Assembly (NCBI GenBank): GCA_019614645.1
Contig: JABWDB010000038.1
Coordinates: forward strand, 2,108,001 to 2,172,000
Length of the DNA: 64,000 bases
Origin: Stratiolaelaps scimitus
Lineage: Eukaryota > Arthropoda > Arachnida > Mesostigmata > Laelapidae
Direction: 5' to 3'
In this document: positions 54,401-64,000 of the stretch, piece by piece
Layout: each line of letters begins with the position of its first letter
How positions within the stretch are numbered: position 1 is the first letter of the stretch
Position numbers and translations under genes: made by a program
The notes under the pieces: model-generated
Database searches by the model: none
Seen by the model: only the letters and a program-made list of their open reading frames with translations
Told to the model about the DNA's origin: nothing

Positions 54401-54880
54401 AAAAAGGGCACCCCCCTCCGGATTGAACTGTTCACTAAGCAGATGATGAGTCCATGGCTACTAAAGGAGATCGTGGACCATCTCATGCTCGTGTCAGGCT
54501 GTCTGACATTAGAGCATGGTTACGTGGTTGAGCCCTTCTTCTGCCTTGCTATCTCTATGAGTTACTACTGCAAAGAGCATACTATTATTCAATCAACAGA
54601 CGTCGAGGATGTGGCTTCGCTCGTGAACACGTTAGTAGCCTTTTCATCATTTGGCAGGACGGACTACCCTCTGTGGTGGTTAACGTCGACCCTTAATCTG
54701 AAGCATTTTATTCGAAGCCGTAAGGTTCGGTATGATTCTGCTTCGTATTGGTGTAATTCGCGTCATCATTTAACGAGAATCATTAGTGGCAATAGTGAAA
54801 TCTGTCGTTTTGGAACACAGATAGGAACAGCACCTGCCCTCCATAAGATGTTTAGCTTCTCTATTGACTATTGTTCTTAG
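54314..54880 (+). CDS. Unrecognised open frame of 188 codons, partly overlapping a SINE
   Basis: Apart from the transposase this is the longest uninterrupted frame in the window. Its first 30 codons lie in the SINE copy at 54228-54400, so any real protein would start later or be an element product. The rest is Ser/Leu/His-rich with a short hydrophobic stretch (VVEPFFCLAISMSYYC) and no domain I know. Chance is a fair alternative. Confidence 0.15.
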   Translation: MHIFLPEIHFSNAIRINRPRGKVSGQANRKKGTPLRIELFTKQMMSPWLLKEIVDHLMLVSGCLTLEHGYVVEPFFCLAISMSYYCKEHTIIQSTDVEDVASLVNTLVAFSSFGRTDYPLWWLTSTLNLKHFIRSRKVRYDSASYWCNSRHHLTRIISGNSEICRFGTQIGTAPALHKMFSFSIDYCS

Positions 54881-55496
54881 TTCTTCGAGAACTAACTTGA
54901 CGTTTTTGGGGGAAAGTTGGCGCAAAGTTTGGCTTACTATTACGTTGTGAAGTTGGTTAGCAAGGGTTCAGCGGTCTCTTACTATGAGCGAGTTGCTTTC
55001 TCTCAAGTGAAAAAAGTTTGAAAAGTGAATGCGAAATACAGCAACTGGATTGCCCTGTTACATATGTATAGATATCTAGATGGACCCCTCGTGCAAACAC
55101 TTACGGTAGCGACATATTTTAATACTAATAAAAATTACAATCATAATGATGATCCTATTGTCACATCAGTGAAGGCAATAAATCAAATAAATACTTTTAA
55201 GGGATATATACGCTTCTATTTAATAACAATAAATGTATAACGGATATTAGCAAATTTGTTGCATTGTTTTATATTTTTGATATTCTTATATGACATATGG
55301 AAATATAGGCCCTTTTTCACTGAATATTGCTTCAGAGAACTTGCCAATTCAGAGTTGGGCATTTGTATTCAAATTGTATATTAGTGAGGACTGGTTATAA
55401 GTGAGGACCGACAAACCATTTGGCCTAATTTAACGTGTGATAGTAGGCTGCACAAGTTGAGTAGTTTTTGGCTTGTGCAATAATTTAACTACTTGT

Positions 55497-58470
55497 TTAT
55501 AAGCAATCTACTCTCAAATATATATATATATATATACGTAATACTTTATACACAACCCCGCCCTCTAGAGTTATTAGGAACCAAGTTGCTGGTGCGTTAT
55601 CTCCGATGGTATAGACTGCAACGTTAACATGCCTTTGATAGAGTTGAAAATGTATCCTTACCATTAGACGGTGTCGCAATTTGTTGATCCTTAACAAGAA
55701 GATGCTGAAGTTGTGGTTGTTGCGTCTGCTGCAAACGCTGCAATTGTTGCCCTGGCACAGCCAGCTGTTGTTGTTGCGGAGGTAGAACTGCTGGAGGAGC
55801 TCCATATAGTTGGAAGTTAAGTGGCACTAAGCTGAGTGCGGTTAAGAATGGTCCAAATACAGTGATAACTACTAAAGGTGCAAGAAGGGCCACAAGAAAA
55901 GCAATACCTGAAAAGGTGAATCAATACAAGCAAACGCTCGACTTGAGTTCGATTACATCTTATTTCTTAAATGATTGCGTTGAATATTGTAGCTTCAATG
56001 GTAATTATGCATAAATGAATCGATTTTATAGAATATGTAACTGAGAGGATTACGGGAAGCACAAAAGAAATCTTGTTGCGAGGCAGAAGTAACAACTTTT
56101 CTTCCAATGAAAAGTACTTGTTATAGGTATACACACCGATTTTCTTCACGTAAAGTGCAGTAATCTTGGCCTTGACGAGTCCGCCCTTAGCCCCAGCGAT
56201 TTTATGGCCTTTATTGCCGCGTCCACCGTGCTTCTTGCGATGCTTTCCACCGCCATGACCCCCAAAATGTCCTCCTCCGGAAGGCCAATCGTTATCGAAT
56301 TCCCAGTTTTGTTCCCGATACCAATGTGCGAGTTCTCGCCAATCGGCTCCACCCAACAAAGACGAACCTCCCCCACCGAAATCACTGAAAATATTTAGAG
56401 AAGACAATGAGACAATTCAGTCCACTATAATATAATAGTATAGTATAATAAATGGTTAACACAAGTGTTCAAAAGAAATGAAATCTTATCCACTGATTGG
56501 ATTTCAATAAATGAATGACAATTTGTCAGTAATCAGCAATAGCTAAAATAAGGATCGCAAAATTAAATTCTACTCCTTTAGACGATAAATTGTTAAATAA
56601 ATTAGCAATTATAAACCTAATAGAAAAATACGAGCCACTAATCGTCAATACTTCTTAACGTTGCAATATAATTTGATTACCGTATTATCAACATAGACAT
56701 GTATATGCTTGTAACTCAATATTGAGATTGGCTGGAAGGCGACAGAGAAGCGACGCCGGTATATTATGCATATAAAGATTAAATAGTATTTAGGATACAA
56801 GTTGTTTGTCCTGGCTGATCCTCACTCCACTTGAAAAAGAACATATCGATCCTAACCATATACAGACGATATTAAGTTCGGTTAGATCCCTTGACGTGTC
56901 CCCGAGCAAACAAGTTATATTATCGTAAGCAGCAGGCATTTCGTATAAGTTAATATTTTCACATATGCCGTTAGACACATCGCGATGTATCGTGGAAATG
57001 GTCCCTCGTTTGCGTGCGTAAATGGAAAATATGACTCAAAAATTGACGATGTTCTATCGTGCTGTATCTTACTAGTGTGCTTGTATGAATACCTCACAAG
57101 CTAAATGTATGCATGCAAGCTAAAGGTAGTGTCTAACTATTGTTTTTTAACTATTGAAATAATTTAGTGACCATGAATCAGTGTCCCTAACTACCGGTTT
57201 ACCCGGATATCATGGGATTAATTAAAGGATATGACCATGGCTTAAAACACACATGCTACGAATAGTGGCACCTAAAAGAATCGCTACTGAGACGTTACAT
57301 GCGATTTTGAAACAGGATGCAAACGTATGTATAGTTCTGGTAGGTATTTTGCCAAAGTTATGGCAAACATTTGCAGAGCTCAACCAGCAATTCAATCATG
57401 ATAGTGTTAGCACTATCATGCTTATTCATATTATTACTCTTCGCAACGTTGTGCTCGTCTATATCGATATCTACCCTATTAACCATGAAAGCTGCTTCTG
57501 CTGTTGCAGTAGCACTCACTCATAAACGCCACCTCCAAGATTCGTAGATGAATATATCTCTCCGGCACCACCTCCACTACTACCACTAAACCAATCAGCC
57601 CCGCCAGCGTTACCCGAACCAGTAGCCGCACCCAGCGAATCGTACTGTGGAAGTGTAGGTGTGCTCAATCCACTCATAGTCATATCATTGCCCCCTTGAG
57701 TCGGTGGTGCCTGAATCTGCGCTGGAGATGGGGGAGCCTGAGTTGGCTGTGGGGATGGAGGTGGTGGTGGTGGTGGTGGCGGCAACAAGGGAAGATGAGG
57801 TGGTGCGGCCATAACAGGTAACAGATGAGGTAGTGGTCCCGCCGGGGCGATGGCTGCCACCGGTGTATCCTTTGTTGTTCGAAGGAGTTTCTCGAGGAGT
57901 TCCTTGTGATCTCTTTCCCTTTGTAACTCCCTCTCTCGGTCTCTTTCCCTTTCACGCATTCGCTCACGTTCGCGGTCAAGTTCGCGTTCTTTATCTCTCT
58001 GTCGCTCTCGCTCTCGTTCACGCTCGCGATCGCGATCGCGGTTTCTGTAAACGCCAGCAGCAGCAGCATCAAGAACAACATCAATAAAAAAACAACACAT
58101 AGGAATAGCTCTGCTATGGGATCTAACCGTCGTTAACATCCCACCCCCCCACTCTCTTCTTAGTCGCGGTGCTTCTCAACCAGGATTTGTGGTCTCATCA
58201 GCCGAGCAAATCAAGATTCGGAAATATCCAAGCGTACAGGAAATGTACGTATTTGTGCCGCTTTCATTGAAACATAATATGGGGACAATAGTATATATTT
58301 GAAGGGTTTAAACAATCGTCTGCTGATCCAGGCGCAGATACACATCTTAGGCAGAATCTTTCGTCAGACGTACAACGAGGAAATGCTGCCGCTGGCATGG
58401 GCACAGTATAACCGAATGGAGCGGGATAGGCTTCCTTCCTTCAGGCAGCAGCAGCAGCAGAAGAAGAAGG

Positions 58471-58506
<36 letters not shown>

Positions 58507-60318
58507 GGGGAAGTATGGACTAAGTGGGTCGAATAAACGGACGGAGTATGGGGACACGGTGTTAGATTAAAGATTGATTTAATTACAACATCGAACCAAC
58601 AACATTCTAGATCATTAGGGTAATAATGAGTGTATAGCTACTATTTTCTTATCGGAAAAGATCACAAAGTGACTATCAAACATTCCTTCCCGAGAACGTG
58701 GATTATACTCCAGGCTGAAGATTCGCTTCAGATCAAGCAGATCAACTGTGTTTTGTAATGAGGTCGGATTCTGGAATAGTGTGGAACCGATATAGCAGGT
58801 AGGTAGCTTGTGCAAGGCTCATGTCCAAGCGGAGCAATTGGATTCGTCAAATGGTCTTATTCACAAAGCGAAATTCTGCCATATGTTTGTTATCGGTAGT
58901 CCACCACCACTAAAATGGACCCATGCTGTCATATAATAAAATAGAGCACGAATCCAATCGAGTCGGCTGCTATATTTAGTATTTTGCCGTTTTCGACTAT
59001 GCAGCTCAATCAATTTCGCTCCTTTTATTTGGTTTTTGGTCAACGATATCATAAAGTGGTCGTTTGAAGCCTTCCCAAGTGTCACAAAAAGGATCAAAAG
59101 GCACCCATTGAAGCTATGAGGATCATTTGATGCATACAATCAAGTTCTGTTTCCAGTACTTTTTTTCTCTTACCTAACTCTCAGCTTACTTTGCATAGAC
59201 AGACCTCCGTAGCATTGCTTCCGTTGACCTATCATGTTGGTATGCTGGATTTTTGTCTGGGCATTCTCCAACAGACTTATGTGATAGCAGGGCACTGTTA
59301 ACTATATCCCTGGTAAACCACAATTTCTGGGAATCGAATTGGTGATCAAAACTTATGGTAATGTTCGTGGCTTCTATGGAAACTTCATTCAAGGAGATGC
59401 GCATTAACCACTCACGTCATGCCGCCACAACAGCTTGGTACATGTCTTGGCTTGTCTGAGACATGTACCAAGCTGTTGTGAATTGAAAATAAGCCTAGAA
59501 GGTTGGAAATACAACCGCCAACAAGAGATCAAGGTTAAGTGCGTTTCTTCTTTTGCTAAAAATTAGCTGCTTTAATATTTCCCATTGCAATCTACATGTC
59601 AAGTAGTAGAGTATAACATAACAAAAAACCGAATTTACAAAAATGTTTCTTTCATTTGAAGGAAGAAATCATATGGCAGGAATATAATAGACGAGTTCTC
59701 TGTTGCAGATCTATTGAATTGATGCCTAAGTCCGTAGCGAAAATCAAGTCAACTACAAACGCAAAATATTTACCAATATAGCGACTCTAATACATTAATT
59801 ATATCCATTCGGAGTCAACACATAGACTTGACTAACAAGTGAAATAAATCTGTCATATAATATAGGTACCCTTAAACGCATGTACAGTAGTTCCAAACAC
59901 TATTCGTTTGCCCAGTTGTTTTCCAGAAAAATTTCCTAAATCGTGTGAAAGGTTATTAAATGAGAATCTATTAAAATTGAGGAATGCAACGTATTTTTCA
60001 AGTAATGAATCACTATCCATTTTGAAGAGTTATAAAATAATATATGCCTTTTTTTCTTTTAATTTCTAATCAAAAATAGAAAAATCGTGCAAACCTCTTC
60101 CGTTTATAGTAGTCATGGTCGACATACTCATCTTCGTCTTTCCAGTCCTTGAAGCGATCACCAACTCTCTTCTTCATCGAACGAGCGATTGGCGATCTCT
60201 TATCTAGTGATTTGCCCTCGACTTTTCCATCGAATCCGATGAAGGCGATACATATCAATAACAGCAACAACATCGGGTGAGCAGCGCTTCTCATGGAGAC
60301 ATTCGCACAGATCATCAT
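55497..60318 (-). CDS. Uncharacterised secreted/membrane protein with Arg-Glu repeat, Pro-rich, Gly/His-rich and Gln-rich regions
   Basis: Minus-strand exons 60318-60095, 58044-57520, 56384-56137 and 55907-55662 join with matching phase at every junction; donors are GTTTGC, GTGAGT, GTGTGT and GTAAGG. A fifth exon (55615-55497) is in phase but would imply a 46-base intron, so the end is uncertain. The order in the protein (at least 414 residues) is: signal peptide (hydrophobic 14-29); a basic/acidic segment with dibasic sites (KKR, KRKR); a run of about 50 residues almost entirely of RD, RE and RER units (75-125); HKELLEKLLR; a proline block with nine consecutive Pro; Gly/Ser-rich sequence; ADWRELAHWYREQNWEFDND; a Gly/His/Lys tract (GGHGGGKHRKKHGG); a hydrophobic segment of about 28 residues (333-360); and a Gln-rich tail. 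I do not recognise the family. The signal peptide plus the late hydrophobic segment suggest a secretory-pathway protein, perhaps cuticular or extracellular. Confidence 0.72.
57397..57421. repeat. Short perfect inverted repeat in intron 2 of the minus-strand gene
   Basis: CATGATAGTG, then TTAG or a similar short loop, then CACTATCATG. It lies about 100 bases below the donor at 57519. Confidence 0.5.
58444..58506. repeat. (CAG)n then (AAG)n then (AAT)n trinucleotide tracts
   Basis: Three adjacent trinucleotide runs in intron 1 of the minus-strand gene, just upstream (minus sense) of its exon 2. Confidence 0.9.
59195..59425 (-). repeat. Second type of tRNA-like SINE, minus strand
   Basis: On the minus strand, GTGAGTGGTTAATGCGC (59415-59399) resembles a tRNA box A, and ATTCGATTCCC (59339-59329) resembles box B. 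The 3' part (59235-59330) is similar to 50566-50700, so the unit is dispersed. It lies in intron 1 of the minus-strand repeat-protein gene, directly beside a perfect hairpin. Confidence 0.45.
59426..59480. repeat. Perfect 22-bp hairpin with 11-base loop
   Basis: The left arm 59426-59447 (CACAACAGCTTGGTACATGT plus CT) is the exact inverse of 59459-59480. The loop is 59448-59458. It is within intron 1 of the minus-strand repeat-protein gene and touches the tRNA-like SINE at 59195-59425. Confidence 0.85.
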
Positions 60319-63300
60319 CGCCTCTCAGACGATGGAATTTGATGTCTTCGATGGATGACTGATGCTAAGCGACTGTTACTAAAATATTAGTAGTATCGTG
60401 ATGCAATGTGTGACCAACATTGATTCAGAGACCTCTGCTGATGTAAGAAGACTCCCTTTCCCGATGCGGAGCGTACACAACAACACACCTGGAATCAGTT
60501 GCGAATATCCGCCTGAAGATTTGAAATGTTTGCAGAGGAACGCATTTGAGTGGTTTCAACATTTACCTGATACATGTGTATCTATTTTATAACAGACTAG
60601 ACTTATATTACGTAAGAACAGCGTAGGAGACCGCGTATTGACCCTTACCTCGTCTAGAGGTAAACTCAGAGACGACGAGTCGGATGTCGACTCGAATATT
60701 GTATATAACGATTCACACCTGCTTATGTTTAGAAATCGACATTTTGCACCGAAGCCAAACAGTGAGACCACTTTCAGAAAAATAATAAGTGAGGCTCCCA
60801 ATGGCGTATGAACTTTCACTAGGAAATAATTAGGATGCGGTCGAACTTAAACATGCCATCAAAATATGATATAATTTTGCTTGCTGCCCAATGCAACTCA
60901 ACGTCATGCAGTGATAATGGGTCAAACCCCAAAGCAAGATTTTACAGATGGACTTTATATCTGCACTTGTGATGCAGCTGTTTTTATTTTTGTCGTTTCC
61001 AACTTCGCATTCGTAATAATATCATGAAATTCTACAACTCAACCTTTATCATAAAAATCTTTAGCTCCAAACCGCACGTGGGTCGCTAATAAAAGTGCAT
61101 GTGCTGTTATTAATATTAATTATTTATCTTCTAACTCTCTATCTTCTATCACTCACACGTTTCACTCAGTGAGAGACCCCTCTCCGTGGAATTTCATAAA
61201 TGTTTTACTCTTATCAAACTTTGCCCTCGGAGGGTCGGGTAGTTGAGGAACTCAGACATTTCCAAATCACATAGTAATTGCCCATGAATACTGAGCAGTA
61301 AAAATAATAATTAAAATATAGGAAATTAAGATACTGAGAGTATTTCGATGTCATACTGATGAGCCAATGTAACTTACCTATGAAAGGCAAACCATGTGTG
61401 TTTATCAGATTATCCACATTTCGACATCAACCAACACAATCATAAAGCCACACGTTCGTTCGACCAAATGTTCACAGATTTTTCACAAATGAGTTCGGGT
61501 TTCGTCATTCGAGGTCTAACCAACTAGACGCGAGCAAAGAAAGTATACTCAAGAAAGTATGGTGACTTCGCCTCAGCTCAGGTAACAGCCAACTGATAAC
61601 TATGACTGGTGTTGCTTCCAGTGACAGCTTCAAACGGAAGACGGTGAGAGTATCCAGTCCAAGACAACATATGCCTGGGCAATAGTAATTGTAATAGTCG
61701 ATCCGAAGTAGTTTAGGTGAAGGAAGCAAATGACCTCTTGTGGAGCATCTGATAAACCTTTCCCACATGGCGGTGCCTGAACACGCCTTTAGACACAAGG
61801 AGCCTTCAGCTGTGACGCTAACCTGTTGTTGTGTATCCACCCGAGGTAGCCAACGCGGAATAGGCCAAATGGTGGTTGCGGACAATCGGATGAGGAGCAT
61901 TGTTCAGGAAGCGGCGAGAGCTATAAAAGCGTATCTATTCGTCCGTTACGGATAGGTGCTGACTGAAGACATGAGCCTATCTTTCACTAGGGCCTACCTG
62001 ATCGCGTTGAGGCAATGTCAATTGCAATACGTAGATAATATGTTTACGATAAATTATTGTCCGAGGCGAAACGATGTAGTGATGCAACTACGATGCTAGA
62101 AAGTGGCATGTGCTGAGACACTCCCATCTAAAGAGAGTTGCTCAAATGCAAACAAGGCAACCAATCATCTTTTAGCTTGTGGCCATCTTCAAAAGTTGCT
62201 TAAAAATAACTGGGAAACAAGAATTTTAGTTTGCCCTATTGTGTATACAAATGGTGAGACAACAGCCATTAGAGAAGTAGCCTAGTAACTTCGTCTCATT
62301 TCAAGGGCGTACTACAAGCCAGTAGGCAAATTATCTGGTGACCTTCGACACATAACTAGGAGGATACGGCGAGACCTTTCCTCCACCCTAAATCGTAAAG
62401 ATGTATTTGTTTTACATTTATAAATGTAAAGTCAAATACATCGATATTATTAAGATAAATTCTTTATATGTCGCATATTTAAGCATATAGACTTTTCCGT
62501 AAGTTGTGCCAACAATCGCCCTTATTAATTCATGGATATAACTATAATTGCTGGTTGTCAACAAGCCCACGTGCTCTGTGTGTACCGTCGGATACCACTT
62601 TATTTATCCATGAGTCTGTTAAAAATATTCAGTTGTCCAGTTATGGTTTGCTCTCGGCTGAGAATAAGTTGACATAAAAATATTTTGACTTTTATTGCCA
62701 CTCCCGTCATTAGCATTAGAGTGATGAGGTCTACACGCTGCTTATACCACATGCTCTCCTTTTTACGCTTTGTATGTTATATTCATGCTCGCAGATTTAT
62801 GCTACCACTCAGCAGTTAAGTCGAGGCGTTAAAATATATATATATATATTTATATAAAGCACCCATAGCAGCACACCATACAAATACTGCTAACACATTA
62901 CGCACTTCTCATAACTGACTTACAGCTACTGACTAACTGAGTAACAGCCCCAGCTAAACGTACGCTATAAACGAACATTTATAATTTTATATGCTTCTTC
63001 AAAATGGTCTTAACTCCAAATGAGACATACTCACATAGCTGGTATCAAATAACGAAGAAAAAGTATTATATAAGGGTACCTCTATGAAGTTGAAACATAA
63101 ACGCTGCCAAACACCTACAGAAACAAAAGCTGCCCATTTGTAGATTGAATCATATGACATACGGTTTCTTCTACTTGAGTCTATCAGCGGAGAAGAGAAT
63201 GTGTACGTTCTGCTATCGCCACTACAACTTGAAGATCCATTTCTGAGAGGAGTTCATCCATATACATTTTACTGCAGGCTACTCTAACGGTTTCTAGTGA

Positions 63301-63364
63301 GCACTCCGCCTAGGCCAACATTTTTAAAGATTTGTTTTCAAGCGCCAATCTAAAACAGCCTAGC
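60319..63364. other. Gene-poor stretch
   Basis: Upstream flank of the minus-strand repeat-protein gene, then AT-rich sequence. 61500-61960 is GC-richer and open on both strands (131 codons minus, 71 plus) but shows no domain; a transposon remnant is the likeliest explanation. A palindrome lies at 62401-62440. Confidence 0.45.
62401..62440. repeat. Imperfect palindrome
   Basis: ATGTATTTG-TTTTACATTTA is followed at once by TAAATGTAAA-GTCAAATACAT. Arms of about 20 bases are inverse with one or two mismatches. It is AT-rich intergenic sequence. Confidence 0.6.
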
Positions 63365-64000
63365 ATGGCTCCTACGGATCTAACACCAGACTCGATTCCC
63401 CCTCATTTTTACAAAGAAGTTGGGAGAATCATATCCTAACCCCCATATCTTATATACTGCATATAATCCCTAAATGTTACTTAGATACTATGAAGACGGC
63501 ATTGTAAACGGTTTTAAAACATTTGTGGTAACCCCTGTCCACAACAAGGGATTTAAACCTGATGTAATGCCAAGCGTGCCGACTCTGGAGAAGAGATACA
63601 CTCTCAGCAGAGGATGGTTTTAGCAGGCAGAGGCGTTTTGTCATCCACGTCAACCCTGCACTGGATCGGCCCACTTTCATGGAGATTGGGAAGAGATACA
63701 CTCTGGAATGTCTCTGGTAATGACCGTGAGTTTGAAGAAAATTTCCTCCTCCAAAAAAAAAAAAAAACCTGATGTTGATAACTAATGGCAGGGTCCTCTA
63801 TAGCTTGTATTATATTTGAGAAATTGCTTGTAGATCATGTGTTTAGTTTTTTTAACAACCCAGGGATCACTTGATGAAGCACAATATGGTTTTACAAAGG
63901 GGAAATCCATCGCCACTCAACTGGTTGGTATGGTTCAAGATTGGACCATTTACATAAACAACAAACGAATGCCATATTTCGCTTATTCTAAGGCGTTTGA
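63365..64000 (+). pseudogene. Decayed CR1/Jockey-type LINE reverse transcriptase, running off the window
   Basis: Reading the frames in turn gives MAPTDLTPDSIPPHFYKEVG at 63366, the N-terminal polymerase block, then VTPVHNKGFKPDV at about 63526-63565. After an insertion come DN and, further on, CIIFEKLLVDHVF and AQYGFTKGKSIATQLVGMVQ, ending in YFAYSKAF at the window edge (cf. DFSKAFD). It has at least four stops or frameshifts. The polymerase reading resumes across the 63566-63764 insertion with no missing residues (KPDV joins to DN). The element continues beyond 64000. Confidence 0.75.
63566..63764 (+). mobile_element. Poly(A)-tailed retroinsertion nested in the LINE
   Basis: A 199-bp segment ends in an A tract (63753-63767) and is bracketed by a perfect 11-bp direct repeat, AAACCTGATGT, at 63555-63565 and 63765-63775. 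This is the hallmark of LINE-driven target-primed insertion. Its body has a near-duplicate motif GAAGAGATACACTCT (63590-63604 and 63690-63704). I see no convincing tRNA-type A or B box, so it could be a SINE of another origin or a short 5'-truncated retrocopy of an mRNA. Confidence 0.8.

Noticed and set aside
57680..58084. 134-codon second minus-strand frame with His-rich sequence
   Set aside because: It is a frame shadow of the RE-repeat/Pro-rich exon 58044-57520, whose frame is fixed by phase on both sides.
61505..61900. 131-codon minus-strand frame
   Set aside because: No start context, splice partner or domain, and the opposite strand is equally open; listed only as a GC-richer gap.

Overview
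This is a eukaryotic, AT-rich, gene-poor stretch with spliced genes (GT-AG introns, one GC-AG), many (AT)n microsatellites and decayed Tc1/mariner, LINE and SINE copies. The protein families and transposon types suggest an arthropod. A parasitiform mite (Varroa-like) is my best guess, but this is an inference from style and not a proven match. Prokaryotic features (operons, Shine-Dalgarno sites, CRISPR) are absent.

Layout. 1-27290 is almost gene-free. It holds microsatellites, a foldback element, a decayed LINE (about 12640-13390), one possible RhoGEF-like exon group (14384-15708) and two promoter-plus-first-exon candidates (near 6064 and 20682). 27291-35550 (+) is a nine-exon Sec12/PREB gene: a WD-repeat, C-terminally membrane-anchored Sar1 exchange factor of the COPII pathway. 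Its fourth intron holds an internally deleted Tc3-like transposon and a tRNA-like SINE. 39403-45462 (+) is a ten-exon saccharopine dehydrogenase-like oxidoreductase (SCCPDH) with one GC-AG intron and a decayed LINE reverse transcriptase in intron 1. 46071-47355 is a mariner element with 26-bp inverted repeats, TA target duplication and an almost open transposase carrying one in-frame stop. Remnants of an R1-like LINE follow (about 47640-48750). 51794-52735 (+) is a two-exon secreted or membrane-anchored single-domain Kunitz protein with a textbook cysteine pattern and Phe at the usual P1 place. 60318 down to about 55500 (-) is a multi-exon gene for an unusual protein: signal peptide, then a highly charged Arg-Glu/Arg-Asp repeat, a Pro-rich tract, a Gly/His/Lys-rich tract, a hydrophobic segment and a Gln-rich tail. 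The right edge (63365-64000) is a decayed CR1/Jockey-type reverse transcriptase interrupted by a 199-bp poly(A)-tailed insertion with a perfect 11-bp target duplication.

The genes do not form a pathway. Sec12 (ER exit), the SCCPDH-like protein (membrane/lipid-droplet associated in animals) and the Kunitz protein (secreted inhibitor family) are simply neighbours. Exon joins were chosen by hand from splice consensus, unbroken phase and family resemblance. Joins in the Sec12, SCCPDH and Kunitz genes and in the first four exons of the minus-strand gene keep frame throughout. No database search was possible.
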